Positions 8,173 through 15,679 of a stretch of 41,478 nucleotides of DNA are shown in pieces. Source of the DNA: Candidatus Sulfotelmatobacter kueseliae (GTDB lineage: Bacteria > Acidobacteriota > Terriglobia > Terriglobales > Acidobacteriaceae). Where the stretch lies: assembly GCA_900290255.1 (NCBI GenBank), contig OMOD01000193.1, forward strand, positions 1 through 41,478. The letters are read 5' to 3'. Below the pieces are notes generated by a model that was given only the letters and a program-made list of their open reading frames with translations, searched no databases and had not been told where the DNA came from. Every line of letters begins with the position of its first letter. The first letter of the stretch is position 1. The position numbers were made by a program, and so were the translations under genes.

Positions 8173-8205
8173 CCTGCGTCTGAAGCTTGTCTGGTTCGAT
8201 GACCT

Positions 8206-8301
8206 TTAGTGGCTCATCCTCACCCCAAGCTCGGCCGCAGCCGCTACCACTGGAAACCAGTAGTAAACAGCAAAGGCACTACCTGGGGTAAATCGTGTCA
8301 T
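8206..8301 (-). CDS. aroF leader peptide (attenuation peptide with YYWF)
   Basis: A 31-codon reading frame starting MTRFTPGSAF and containing the consecutive codons Tyr-Tyr-Trp-Phe (8265-8254), then ending ...VRMSH. GGAAGG (8311-8306) lies four bases before the ATG. The stop is 33 nt before the terminator stem. Two nested complementarities could form an antiterminator: GCGGCC (8238-8233) with GGCCGC (8174-8169), and AGCTTG (8231-8226) with CAAGCT (8189-8184). Both leader segments lie five to eleven codons after the aromatic codons. Stalling at YYWF would leave them free and prevent the terminator. A ribosome reaching the stop would allow termination. The peptide has regulatory rather than protein function. 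All three aromatic amino acids would be sensed together. Confidence 0.82.
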   Translation of the reverse strand: MTRFTPGSAFAVYYWFPVVAAAAELGVRMSH

Positions 8302-8360
8302 TCCAACCTTCCGTTCAAGAAATCAGAGAAAATGGCCTTGCACTGCCAGAATCGCACCGT

Positions 8361-8525
8361 TTACTGGATCGCACTGGCGACACTGGAGAATGCATTGTTG
8401 GCGTTCGACCCGATCAAACGCACCGTCCCGACAACCAGGACCAGAATGACTGCCAGCATCACGGCGTACTCGGCGATGTCCTGTCCCGCATCTTCCCGCC
8501 AAAGTCTTTGGATCAGTTTGGACAT
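8361..8525 (-). CDS. Flp/Fap-type (class IVb) pilin
   Basis: A 54-residue pilin precursor. A short basic leader MSKLIQRLWREDAG is followed by QDIAEYAVMLAVILVLVVG. The expected prepilin peptidase site is after G14, with Glu at +5 and Tyr at +6, the Flp hallmark. The hydrophobic helix runs from about 22 to 38, and the C-terminus is a short hydrophilic tail (NNAFSSVASAIQ). GGAGGAGAG lies just before the ATG. Size and pattern match Flp subunits of tight-adherence pili, which are assembled at the inner membrane by Tad/Cpa proteins. None of those partner genes is in this window. It lies between the nuo operon and the aroF leader on the same strand. Confidence 0.88.
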   Translation of the reverse strand: MSKLIQRLWREDAGQDIAEYAVMLAVILVLVVGTVRLIGSNANNAFSSVASAIQ

Positions 8526-8647
8526 TTACTCTCCTCCAAGCCGCTGTCAGTTCTAAACAGGGAGGGACCGAAGTCACACTCACTGGCACCCATGATGCAC
8601 GCGCCCAAAGGCCCTTGTCAAATGGGGATTGGGAGGTTCCGCGAAAG

Positions 8648-10189
8648 TCAATGACGCGGAATGTTCGCCGCCGGCTCGACCTGCGTGGCGCTCGCCGGCG
8701 CGGTCGCTGCCGGCTGCGGCAGCAGATCCCTCGCCGACTGCTGCGCGTACTGCAAAACGCGATTCGGAGCAATGCCCAGGTACAGCGTGGCCACCAGGCT
8801 GAGCGCGAGGGCCAGGCCTAATCCAAACGGAACCGGTGTGACGGGGACTTCCCTCCGTGCCTCCCGCATATACATCATCACCATGATGCGCAGGTAGTAG
8901 TAAGCCCCAATCGCGCTATTCACGACGCCGATCAATGTCAGCCAGATCAGATTGGCTTTCAAAGCTGCGCTGAAAACGTAGAACTTGGCGAAAAAGCCGC
9001 CGGTGATGGGAATGCCGATCAGAGAAAGCAGGAAGATGGACAGCGTGGCCGCCAGCAGCGGAGAAGTGCGGCCCAGGCCCTCGTAGTCTTCCAAAGTTAC
9101 GTAACGCTCGCCGGCGTTGGCGAAATGACTCACCACGGCGAACGCGCCAACATTCATTGCGGCATAGGCAGCGGCGTAAAACATGGCGGCGGAGATCCCG
9201 AGGGAGGAATCTTCCGGAGTGGTCATGGCAAATGCCACCAGCAGGTAGCCGGCATGCGCGATCGAGGAATAAGCCAGCAGTCGCTTGACGTTGGTTTGCA
9301 CGAGGGCACTGACGTTACCCAAGGTCATCGACAGCGCGGCCGCCACCCAGACCAGCCAGAAGCGGCCCGGAGCATTGATGGCAAACACAACCCGCAGCAA
9401 CACGGCGAATGCCGCAGCCTTGGGGGCCGTTGACATGAAACCAACCACCGGAGCCGGGGCACCTTCGTAAACGTCCGGGGTCCAGATGTGGAATGGAGCG
9501 GCGGCGACTTTGAATCCCAGGCCGACGAACATCAAAGCAATAGCCACGTATACCAGCACCTCGGGCGGACTAGCCTGCAACGTCTGGCTGATCACGTCGA
9601 TGTTGGTAGAACCGGTGGCGCCGAACAGCATGGCCACGCCGTACAGAAAAAATGCCGTGGCGAAGGAGCCCAGCAGGAAATACTTGAGCGAGGATTCGCT
9701 GCTTGCCGCTTCCTGTCTGCGGAATCCGGCGAGAATGTAAGTGGAGATCGAGGAAATCTCGAGCGCGATGAAAATCAGCACCAACTCTACCGCGGACGAC
9801 ATCAGTCCCATGCCCACGACGCCGAAAAGGATGAGCGCGTAGTATTCGCCGGCGCGGATTCTCTGCACGGCCATGTATTCGAACGACGTCAGAATGACGA
9901 CCGCAGCGATAGCGATGACGAGGAAGTGGAAGAACACGCTGAAGCTGTCAACCCGCACCATCTTCGAGAAAGCCGGACCGGGAGACTGCGCCATGTACCA
10001 CGTCGAAGCCAGCCCGGCAATGGTACCGGCAAAACCGATCACGCCGAGAGTCTTCTGGCTCTTCTCCTCATCCACGAAAGGATCGAGCAGCATGATGACG
10101 ATGCCGAACAGAGAAAGAACGAGTTCAGGCAGGACACGAACGTAATCCACGCCTTGCGGAATTGCCTGCGCCAGCAGGATGGTTGTCAT
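8648..10189 (-). CDS. nuoN: NADH-quinone oxidoreductase subunit N
   Basis: A 513-residue antiporter-like membrane subunit of respiratory complex I, one of the three proton-pumping subunits of the membrane arm. About 14 hydrophobic helices are visible. Family sequences include ALEISSISTYILAGF (the conserved Glu of the pump), SLKYFLLGSFATAFFLYG with a conserved Lys, PFHIWTPDVYEGAP and SIAHAGYLLVAF. Its ATG overlaps the nuoM stop (ATGA), so it is translated in step with nuoM. It is the last gene of the operon. The hydrophilic Pro/Ala-rich C-terminus (about residues 488-513) is low in complexity and poorly conserved in the family. Confidence 0.96.
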   Translation of the reverse strand: MTTILLAQAIPQGVDYVRVLPELVLSLFGIVIMLLDPFVDEEKSQKTLGVIGFAGTIAGLASTWYMAQSPGPAFSKMVRVDSFSVFFHFLVIAIAAVVILTSFEYMAVQRIRAGEYYALILFGVVGMGLMSSAVELVLIFIALEISSISTYILAGFRRQEAASSESSLKYFLLGSFATAFFLYGVAMLFGATGSTNIDVISQTLQASPPEVLVYVAIALMFVGLGFKVAAAPFHIWTPDVYEGAPAPVVGFMSTAPKAAAFAVLLRVVFAINAPGRFWLVWVAAALSMTLGNVSALVQTNVKRLLAYSSIAHAGYLLVAFAMTTPEDSSLGISAAMFYAAAYAAMNVGAFAVVSHFANAGERYVTLEDYEGLGRTSPLLAATLSIFLLSLIGIPITGGFFAKFYVFSAALKANLIWLTLIGVVNSAIGAYYYLRIMVMMYMREARREVPVTPVPFGLGLALALSLVATLYLGIAPNRVLQYAQQSARDLLPQPAATAPASATQVEPAANIPRH

Positions 10190-11697
10190 TGGCCTACCAC
10201 CTTGCTCGCCATCTGCACGAATGGAGTCAGCACGGCCTGCACGGCAGGATCAATCGCGTTCAGCCATAGAATCGGCGCAACACCCATCACCAGCGCCGCG
10301 ACGGCGCAGGGCCAGACCGCAGCTTTCTCGAAGCCGAGAAGATCGGTGAGGGAATTATTCACCGGGCGCGTTACTTTTCCGTAGAACACTCTCTGATACA
10401 TCCACAACAAATAGCAGGCGCTCCAGATCACGCCCGTCGCACCGATGATTCCGTAGATGGCCCGCGCCTGGAATGCTCCGCTGAGGACTAGAAACTCGCC
10501 AATGAATCCGTTGAGCAGGGGCAGGCCCACCGAAGCCAGCACGATGAAGAAATAGGAAGCGGCGTAAACCGGCATGGGAGAAGCCAGGCCGCCGAATTCG
10601 GTGATCTCGTAGGTGTGGCGGCGTTCGTGGAGAATGCCCGCCAGCATGAACAGGGCGCCGGTAGAAACTCCGTGCGCCAGCATCACGAACATCGCACCGT
10701 TCAGACCCGCCTGAGTAAAGCTGAAGATGCCCAGCACCACAAAACCCAAATGGCTGACCGAGGAGTAGGCGATCAGCTTCTTCATGTTGGGCTGGACCAT
10801 GGCGACGAGTGCGCCATACACAATGCCGATCAGGGCCAGAATCATGATCCAGGGCGCGTTTTGCCGGGACTGGTCGGGAAACAGGCCCAGGTTGAAACGC
10901 AGCATGCCGTAGGTGCCCATCTTGAGCAGAACGCCGGCCAGCAGAACGGATCCCGCTGTCGGAGCTTCCACGTGAGCGTCCGGCAGCCAGGTGTGGAACG
11001 GGAACAGCGGAACTTTCACCGCGAACGCCAGGAAGAAGCCGAGGAAAAGCCATTGCCCGGCGGCCGGGAAACCCGGCACATGCGCGATCTGATTACGAAT
11101 CTCTACGAAGTCGAAAGTGCCGGTGTGGGCGTAAAGCCAGAGGATCGCCGCTAGCATAAACACCGAGGCGATCATGGTGTACATGAAAAACTTCACCGCG
11201 GCGTAGATCCGGCGCTCGTGTCCGAAGACTCCGATCAGCAGCGCCATGGGAATCAGCGTAGCTTCCCAGAAGAAATAAAAGAGGAACAGGTCGAGCGAGG
11301 TGAAGACGCCAATCAGCGCACTTTCGAGGATCAGCAGGAGAATGAAGAATTCCTTGACCCGGTCGCGAACTGACTTCCACGAGATCAGCACGCACAGGGG
11401 TGTGAGAAACGTGGTCAGAACCACCAGCCACAGCGAGATGCCGTCAACTCCCATGTGGTAGTGGATGTTGGGGCTGGAAATCCACTGCCGGCTGATTTCG
11501 TAGTGAAAGGGCGAGGTCTCGTGGCGGAAGTAGACGGGCAGATGGAGCGAGAGGCCAAAGGTCAGCAGCGAGAAGATGAGGGAAATGATCCGGATATCCC
11601 GATCGCGCCGCGGCAACACGGTCAAGCACAGTGCACCCGCCAGCGGCGCGAAGGTGACCCAGGTCAGGATGTAGGGGCTGAAACTCGCGGGGTTCAT
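10186..11697 (-). CDS. nuoM: NADH-quinone oxidoreductase subunit M
   Basis: A 503-residue proton-pumping subunit of complex I. Characteristic segments are YHMGVDGISLWLVVLTTFL, FYFFWEATLIPMALLIG with the conserved Glu, VKFFMYTMIASVFMLAAI with Lys, PLFPFHTWLPDAHVEAPT and KLIAYSSVSHLGFVVLG. The start used is the ATG at 11697, which overlaps the nuoL stop. An upstream in-frame Met at 11757 would lie inside nuoL and adds an unrelated sequence. The gene overlaps nuoN at its 3' end. Length is normal for the family. Confidence 0.96.
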   Translation of the reverse strand: MNPASFSPYILTWVTFAPLAGALCLTVLPRRDRDIRIISLIFSLLTFGLSLHLPVYFRHETSPFHYEISRQWISSPNIHYHMGVDGISLWLVVLTTFLTPLCVLISWKSVRDRVKEFFILLLILESALIGVFTSLDLFLFYFFWEATLIPMALLIGVFGHERRIYAAVKFFMYTMIASVFMLAAILWLYAHTGTFDFVEIRNQIAHVPGFPAAGQWLFLGFFLAFAVKVPLFPFHTWLPDAHVEAPTAGSVLLAGVLLKMGTYGMLRFNLGLFPDQSRQNAPWIMILALIGIVYGALVAMVQPNMKKLIAYSSVSHLGFVVLGIFSFTQAGLNGAMFVMLAHGVSTGALFMLAGILHERRHTYEITEFGGLASPMPVYAASYFFIVLASVGLPLLNGFIGEFLVLSGAFQARAIYGIIGATGVIWSACYLLWMYQRVFYGKVTRPVNNSLTDLLGFEKAAVWPCAVAALVMGVAPILWLNAIDPAVQAVLTPFVQMASKVVGQ

Positions 11698-13655
11698 CGG
11701 CCCACCCCCAGCCAGATCATGTAGGCAATGACCACGGCGGAGCCGGCGGCGATCCATCCGGCATACGAGCGCAGATTGCCGGACTGCATGTGGCGCACAT
11801 TGTCGGAAACGTGGAGGGCGCCGTCGGCCGCATCGTTGATCGAATCATCAATTACCTTGCGGTCTACCCCTTGCCACAAAATGTGGGTCGAGCCATCGAC
11901 CAGAGGTTTGACAAAGAGTGCGGCGTAAAGTTCGTCCACGTAATACTTGTTCAGGACAGCGCTATAGAAACCGCCCAGCGTGTCGGCGATCTTCTGCGGA
12001 AGATAGGGCTTGCTGACGTAGAGCACCCAGGCCAGAACGGCGCCCGAAGCGGCAACCAGAACGGATACGAACATGAGCAACAGTTCCATGCCGTGGCTTG
12101 CGCCTTCTCCGGCAGCACTGGCGGCCTCGCCAGTGCCGAACACGGGGGCGAGGAAATGTTCGAAGCCGTTGCCGATGCCGACCAATCCACCCACCACCGA
12201 AAGCACCGCCAGGATCATCAGCGGAGCCAGCATGACTGCCGGGCTTTCGTGCGGCTCGCCGTGGCTATGGTCATCATGGCCGTGGGCCGGCCGCGCATGG
12301 CCGTGCGCATCAACTTGATGGCCGTAGTAGTCGCCGAAGAACGTCATGAACAGCAGGCGGAACATGTAGAACGAAGTGATGAAAGCCGTGACCAAACCAA
12401 TCAGCCAATAAATCCAGTTCGCCTGATAGGCCTTCCAGAGAATTTCATCTTTGCTCCAGAAGCCTGCGAACGGTGGGATTCCAGCAATCGCTAGCGTGGC
12501 GATGCCCATGGTCATGAAGGTCCACGGAATATAGGTGCGAAGCCCGCCCATCTTGCGCATGTCCTGCTCGCCGCCGACGGCATGGATCACCGAGCCCGCA
12601 GCCAGGAACAGCAGGCCCTTGAAGAAGGCGTGAGTCATGAGATGAAAAATTCCGGCGGAGAACGCTCCCACGCCGCAAGCCATGAACATGTAGCCGAGCT
12701 GCGAAACGGTGGAGTAGGCGAGAACCTTCTTGATATCCGTTTGCGTAATGCCGATGGTCGCAGCGAACAGCGCCGTGAGCGTGCCGATGATCGCAACTAC
12801 CGTCAAGGCACCGGGCGCGCGCTCAAAGATTACGTGCGAGCGCGCAACCATGTAGACTCCGGCAGTCACCATGGTGGCGGCATGAATCAGCGCGGAAACC
12901 GGCGTCGGGCCTTCCATGGCGTCAGGAAGCCAGACGTAGAGCGGAATCTGCGCCGACTTTCCGCAGGCGCCCACCATCAGCAGGATGCCAACGGTAGTGA
13001 GCAGGCTTTCCGTGACCGGCCCTGCCTGAAGTTTCGTTACCGAATCGAAGACCTGCGTAAAGTTCAGCGAGCCGAAATGCTGGATCAGCAGGAATAATCC
13101 GATCAGAAATCCGAAGTCGCCGATGCGGTTGACGATGAATGCTTTTTTCCCCGCCGACGCCGCCGAATCTTTCGTGAACCAGAACCCGATCAGCAGATAC
13201 GATGCCAGGCCCACGCCCTCCCAGCCGATAAACATCAGCAGGTAATTGTTGGCCAGCACCAGCGTCAGCATGAAGAACATGAACAGGTTCAGGTAGCTGA
13301 AGAAGCGGTAGTAGCCGGGATCGTCCCACATGTAGCCGACGGAGTAGATGTGGATGAGGAACCCGACTCCGGTGACGACCAGCAACATGACCAACGAAAG
13401 TTGATCGAGATAAAAGGCGAAATCTGCTGTGAATCCGCTGATGCGGATCCAGTGAGCCAGATACTCCTGATAGGGAAGAGAGACGGACGAAAAATACCAC
13501 GCGACACGGAGCGCCCAGGCAAATGCCGCTCCGCAAAAAACCAGCGCGATCGTGCTGACCGCCGTCCGCGAAGACTTCTTCCCGAAGAAGCCGTTGATCG
13601 CCGCGCCTGCCAGCGGCAGCACCGGGATCAGCCAGAGATTGAGAGTCGGCGTCAT
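11694..13655 (-). CDS. nuoL: NADH-quinone oxidoreductase subunit L
   Basis: A 653-residue distal proton-pumping subunit with the long C-terminal lateral helix expected of NuoL. Family motifs include HIYSVGYMWDDPGYYRFFSY, FIGWEGVGLASYLLIGFW, PLYVWLPDAMEGPTPVSALI and LAYSTVSQLGYMFMACG. A His-rich loop lies at about residues 441-470 (DAHGHARPAHGHDDHSHGEP), between membrane helices and longer than in the textbook proteins; it could bind metal or simply be a variable loop. The stop overlaps the nuoM start. The gap of 13 bp after nuoK places it in the same transcript. Confidence 0.97.
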   Translation of the reverse strand: MTPTLNLWLIPVLPLAGAAINGFFGKKSSRTAVSTIALVFCGAAFAWALRVAWYFSSVSLPYQEYLAHWIRISGFTADFAFYLDQLSLVMLLVVTGVGFLIHIYSVGYMWDDPGYYRFFSYLNLFMFFMLTLVLANNYLLMFIGWEGVGLASYLLIGFWFTKDSAASAGKKAFIVNRIGDFGFLIGLFLLIQHFGSLNFTQVFDSVTKLQAGPVTESLLTTVGILLMVGACGKSAQIPLYVWLPDAMEGPTPVSALIHAATMVTAGVYMVARSHVIFERAPGALTVVAIIGTLTALFAATIGITQTDIKKVLAYSTVSQLGYMFMACGVGAFSAGIFHLMTHAFFKGLLFLAAGSVIHAVGGEQDMRKMGGLRTYIPWTFMTMGIATLAIAGIPPFAGFWSKDEILWKAYQANWIYWLIGLVTAFITSFYMFRLLFMTFFGDYYGHQVDAHGHARPAHGHDDHSHGEPHESPAVMLAPLMILAVLSVVGGLVGIGNGFEHFLAPVFGTGEAASAAGEGASHGMELLLMFVSVLVAASGAVLAWVLYVSKPYLPQKIADTLGGFYSAVLNKYYVDELYAALFVKPLVDGSTHILWQGVDRKVIDDSINDAADGALHVSDNVRHMQSGNLRSYAGWIAAGSAVVIAYMIWLGVGR

Positions 13656-13668
13656 GGTTTGAGCTGAT

Positions 13669-13971
13669 TCATAACTTGAGGAGGTTCACCTGGTCCACGT
13701 TGAGGGTTTCGCGCGTACGGTAGACGGCAATGATGATCGCCAACCCAACCGTGGCTTCCGCCGCCGCTACCACCATCACAAAGAAAACGAAGACTTGCCC
13801 GGCCAGGGCATGCCAGTGCGCCGCAAATGCGACGAACGACAGATTCACGCCGTTGAGCATCAGCTCAATGGACATGAAGATGGTGATGATGTTGCGCTTG
13901 ATCAGGAACCCCACCACACCGCAGGCAAACAGGATTCCGCTGAGCACGAGGTAGTAGGAGAGTGGGACCAT
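13669..13971 (-). CDS. nuoK: NADH-quinone oxidoreductase subunit K
   Basis: A 100-residue three-helix membrane subunit of complex I. The conserved acidic residues of the proton path are visible in [17 protein letters not shown] and [19 protein letters not shown]. The ending [10 protein letters not shown] is typical. Its ATG overlaps the nuoJ stop (ATGA). Size is exactly that of the family. Confidence 0.97.
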   Translation of the reverse strand: MVPLSYYLVLSGILFACGVVGFLIKRNIITIFMSIELMLNGVNLSFVAFAAHWHALAGQVFVFFVMVVAAAEATVGLAIIIAVYRTRETLNVDQVNLLKL

Positions 13972-14498
13972 CAGTTTCCCTCCCGTGGCGGCACCGGAGC
14001 AGACGGCGGCTTGCTCGCCAGCACCACCGCGCCCATGATGGCGATCAGAATGAGAATCGAAGTGATTTCAAACGGCAGCAGGAATTCGTGAAAGAGCAGC
14101 GGGCCGATGGTCGCGGGAGCCCCCGGCAGCGCTCCCGCGGGCACATCCCCCGTTCCCGAATGCCGCAGAAGAACCCAGGCGATCAGCACACCTCCCAACA
14201 GTGTCCCCGGGACGCCGAACAGAATTGCCACCCGGCTCCCCTTGCTGCGCTCTTCCACGCCAGCGTTAAGCAGCATGATTACGAAGACGAACAGGACCAT
14301 AACGGCGCCGGCATAGACGATGACCTGCAACGCGGCAACGAACTCTGCGCCCAGCAGCAGGTATTCCCCCGCCAGCGCCGCCATCACCGCGATCAACGAA
14401 AGCGCGCTGTTGATGGGATGCGTCTGCGCCAGCAGGTTGATTGCGCCAGCCAGAGCAACGGCTCCGAAGGCCAGAAACAAGACTAAGTGGACGCTCAT
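13971..14498 (-). CDS. nuoJ: NADH-quinone oxidoreductase subunit J
   Basis: A 175-residue membrane subunit of complex I with five predicted helices. The conserved helix-3 region reads [31 protein letters not shown] with its pi-bulge Tyr-Ala-Gly. The C-terminal tail is Pro-rich. In the usual order nuoI stands between nuoH and nuoJ. Here nuoJ follows nuoH after an 89-bp gap filled by a hairpin repeat and no nuoI is present. The stop overlaps the start of nuoK. Confidence 0.95.
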   Translation of the reverse strand: MSVHLVLFLAFGAVALAGAINLLAQTHPINSALSLIAVMAALAGEYLLLGAEFVAALQVIVYAGAVMVLFVFVIMLLNAGVEERSKGSRVAILFGVPGTLLGGVLIAWVLLRHSGTGDVPAGALPGAPATIGPLLFHEFLLPFEITSILILIAIMGAVVLASKPPSAPVPPREGN

Positions 14499-14510
14499 GA
14501 AATCAGTTCT

Positions 14511-14580
14511 TAAGTTTCTAGTGGTCAGTGCTCAGTCAAAACCGGGCACCGAAAAACTGACCACTAGTCACTAACCACTG
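14511..14580. repeat. Periodic inverted repeat, 7-bp unit (locus B)
   Basis: Arms at about 14518-14539 and 14552-14580 are built of 7-bp units such as TAGTGGT, CAGTGCT and TAGTGAC, facing each other around a short loop (CCGGGCACCG). It occupies the nuoH-nuoJ gap, the place where nuoI would be expected. Architecture is the same as the other periodic elements here, with a different unit sequence. Confidence 0.7.
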
Positions 14581-14587
14581 CTTTTTC

Positions 14588-15622
14588 TCACCAAGTCACC
14601 GCGATTGCCGTGGCGATCACGTTTACCAGCGACAGCGGCAGCAGAAACTTCCAACCAAACGCCATCAACTGGTCGTAACGGAATCGCGGCAGCGTGCCGC
14701 GCACCCAGATATAAACAAAGAGAAACACGAACACCTTCGCTGCAAACCAGAAAAGCGGCAGCACCGCCTTGAGGATGGTCGGGCCGAAAACCGGTCCGCG
14801 CCATCCCCCGAAAAACATCAGCGTGGCCAGGCATCCGACCGTAATCATGTTGGCGTATTCGGCCATGAAAAACATGGCAAACTTCATGGCGCTGTATTCG
14901 GTGTGATAGCCGGCCACCAGCTCGGTTTCAGCCTCCGGCAGATCGAACGGGATTCGGTTCGTCTCCGCATACGCCGCGGTCAGATAACAGAAGAAGCCGA
15001 TGATCTGGCCGGTAAAAATGTTCCAGCGGGGGATGAATCCCCAGAAGTGCCCGGCTTGTGCGTCGACGATATCGTGCAGGCTGAAACTGCCCGCCATGAT
15101 GAGCACACCCACCAGCGAAAGACCAAGCGAAATCTCGTAGCTCACCATCTGGGCGCTGGCGCGCAGACCGCCGAGCAGGGAGTATTTGTTGTTCGACGAC
15201 CACCCCGCCAGCGCGACGCCATACACGCCGATCGAAGTCACGCCGAGAATCAACAGCAGCCCGGTATTCACGTCGGTCGTGATCTGCAGCGGGATGCTGT
15301 AGCCGCCGATCATGATCGGGTTTCCGAAGGGGATGACCGAGATCGACGTCAACGCGAAGATGATGGCAATCAGTGGCGCCGCAATATAGAGAGGCTTGTA
15401 GACATGCGGCGGCGTCAGATCTTCTTTGACCAGAAGTTTGAGGCCGTCGGCCAGCGGCTGCAGCAGGCCGAATGGGCCGACCCGCGTGGGTCCCCAGCGA
15501 TTCTGAATATGCCCCACGACTTTGCGCTCAAGCCAGACGGTGTAGGCGACTGCGGTAAGCAATACGACCAGAGCCACCGCGGACTTGACCACCGACGCCA
15601 GAATGTAGAGCCAGATCGGCAA
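14588..15622 (-). CDS. nuoH: NADH-quinone oxidoreductase subunit H
   Basis: A 344-residue membrane subunit that forms much of the quinone site and connects the peripheral arm to the membrane arm. Conserved parts include WLERKVVGHIQNRWGPTRVG near the N-terminus, GLLQPLADGLKLLVKED, the acidic stretch ETNRIPFDLPEAETELVAGY and WVRGTLPRFRYDQLMAFGWK at the end. Eight helices are predicted. It follows nuoG after 57 bp, a gap that contains a direct repeat of TTGTTAAATCA (15653-15681). No nuoI follows. Confidence 0.97.
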   Translation of the reverse strand: MPIWLYILASVVKSAVALVVLLTAVAYTVWLERKVVGHIQNRWGPTRVGPFGLLQPLADGLKLLVKEDLTPPHVYKPLYIAAPLIAIIFALTSISVIPFGNPIMIGGYSIPLQITTDVNTGLLLILGVTSIGVYGVALAGWSSNNKYSLLGGLRASAQMVSYEISLGLSLVGVLIMAGSFSLHDIVDAQAGHFWGFIPRWNIFTGQIIGFFCYLTAAYAETNRIPFDLPEAETELVAGYHTEYSAMKFAMFFMAEYANMITVGCLATLMFFGGWRGPVFGPTILKAVLPLFWFAAKVFVFLFVYIWVRGTLPRFRYDQLMAFGWKFLLPLSLVNVIATAIAVTW

Positions 15623-15679
15623 ATCGTTCGTTCCTCTCCAGTCCTTCTGATACTCGTCTTGTTAAATCAATTTGTTAAA

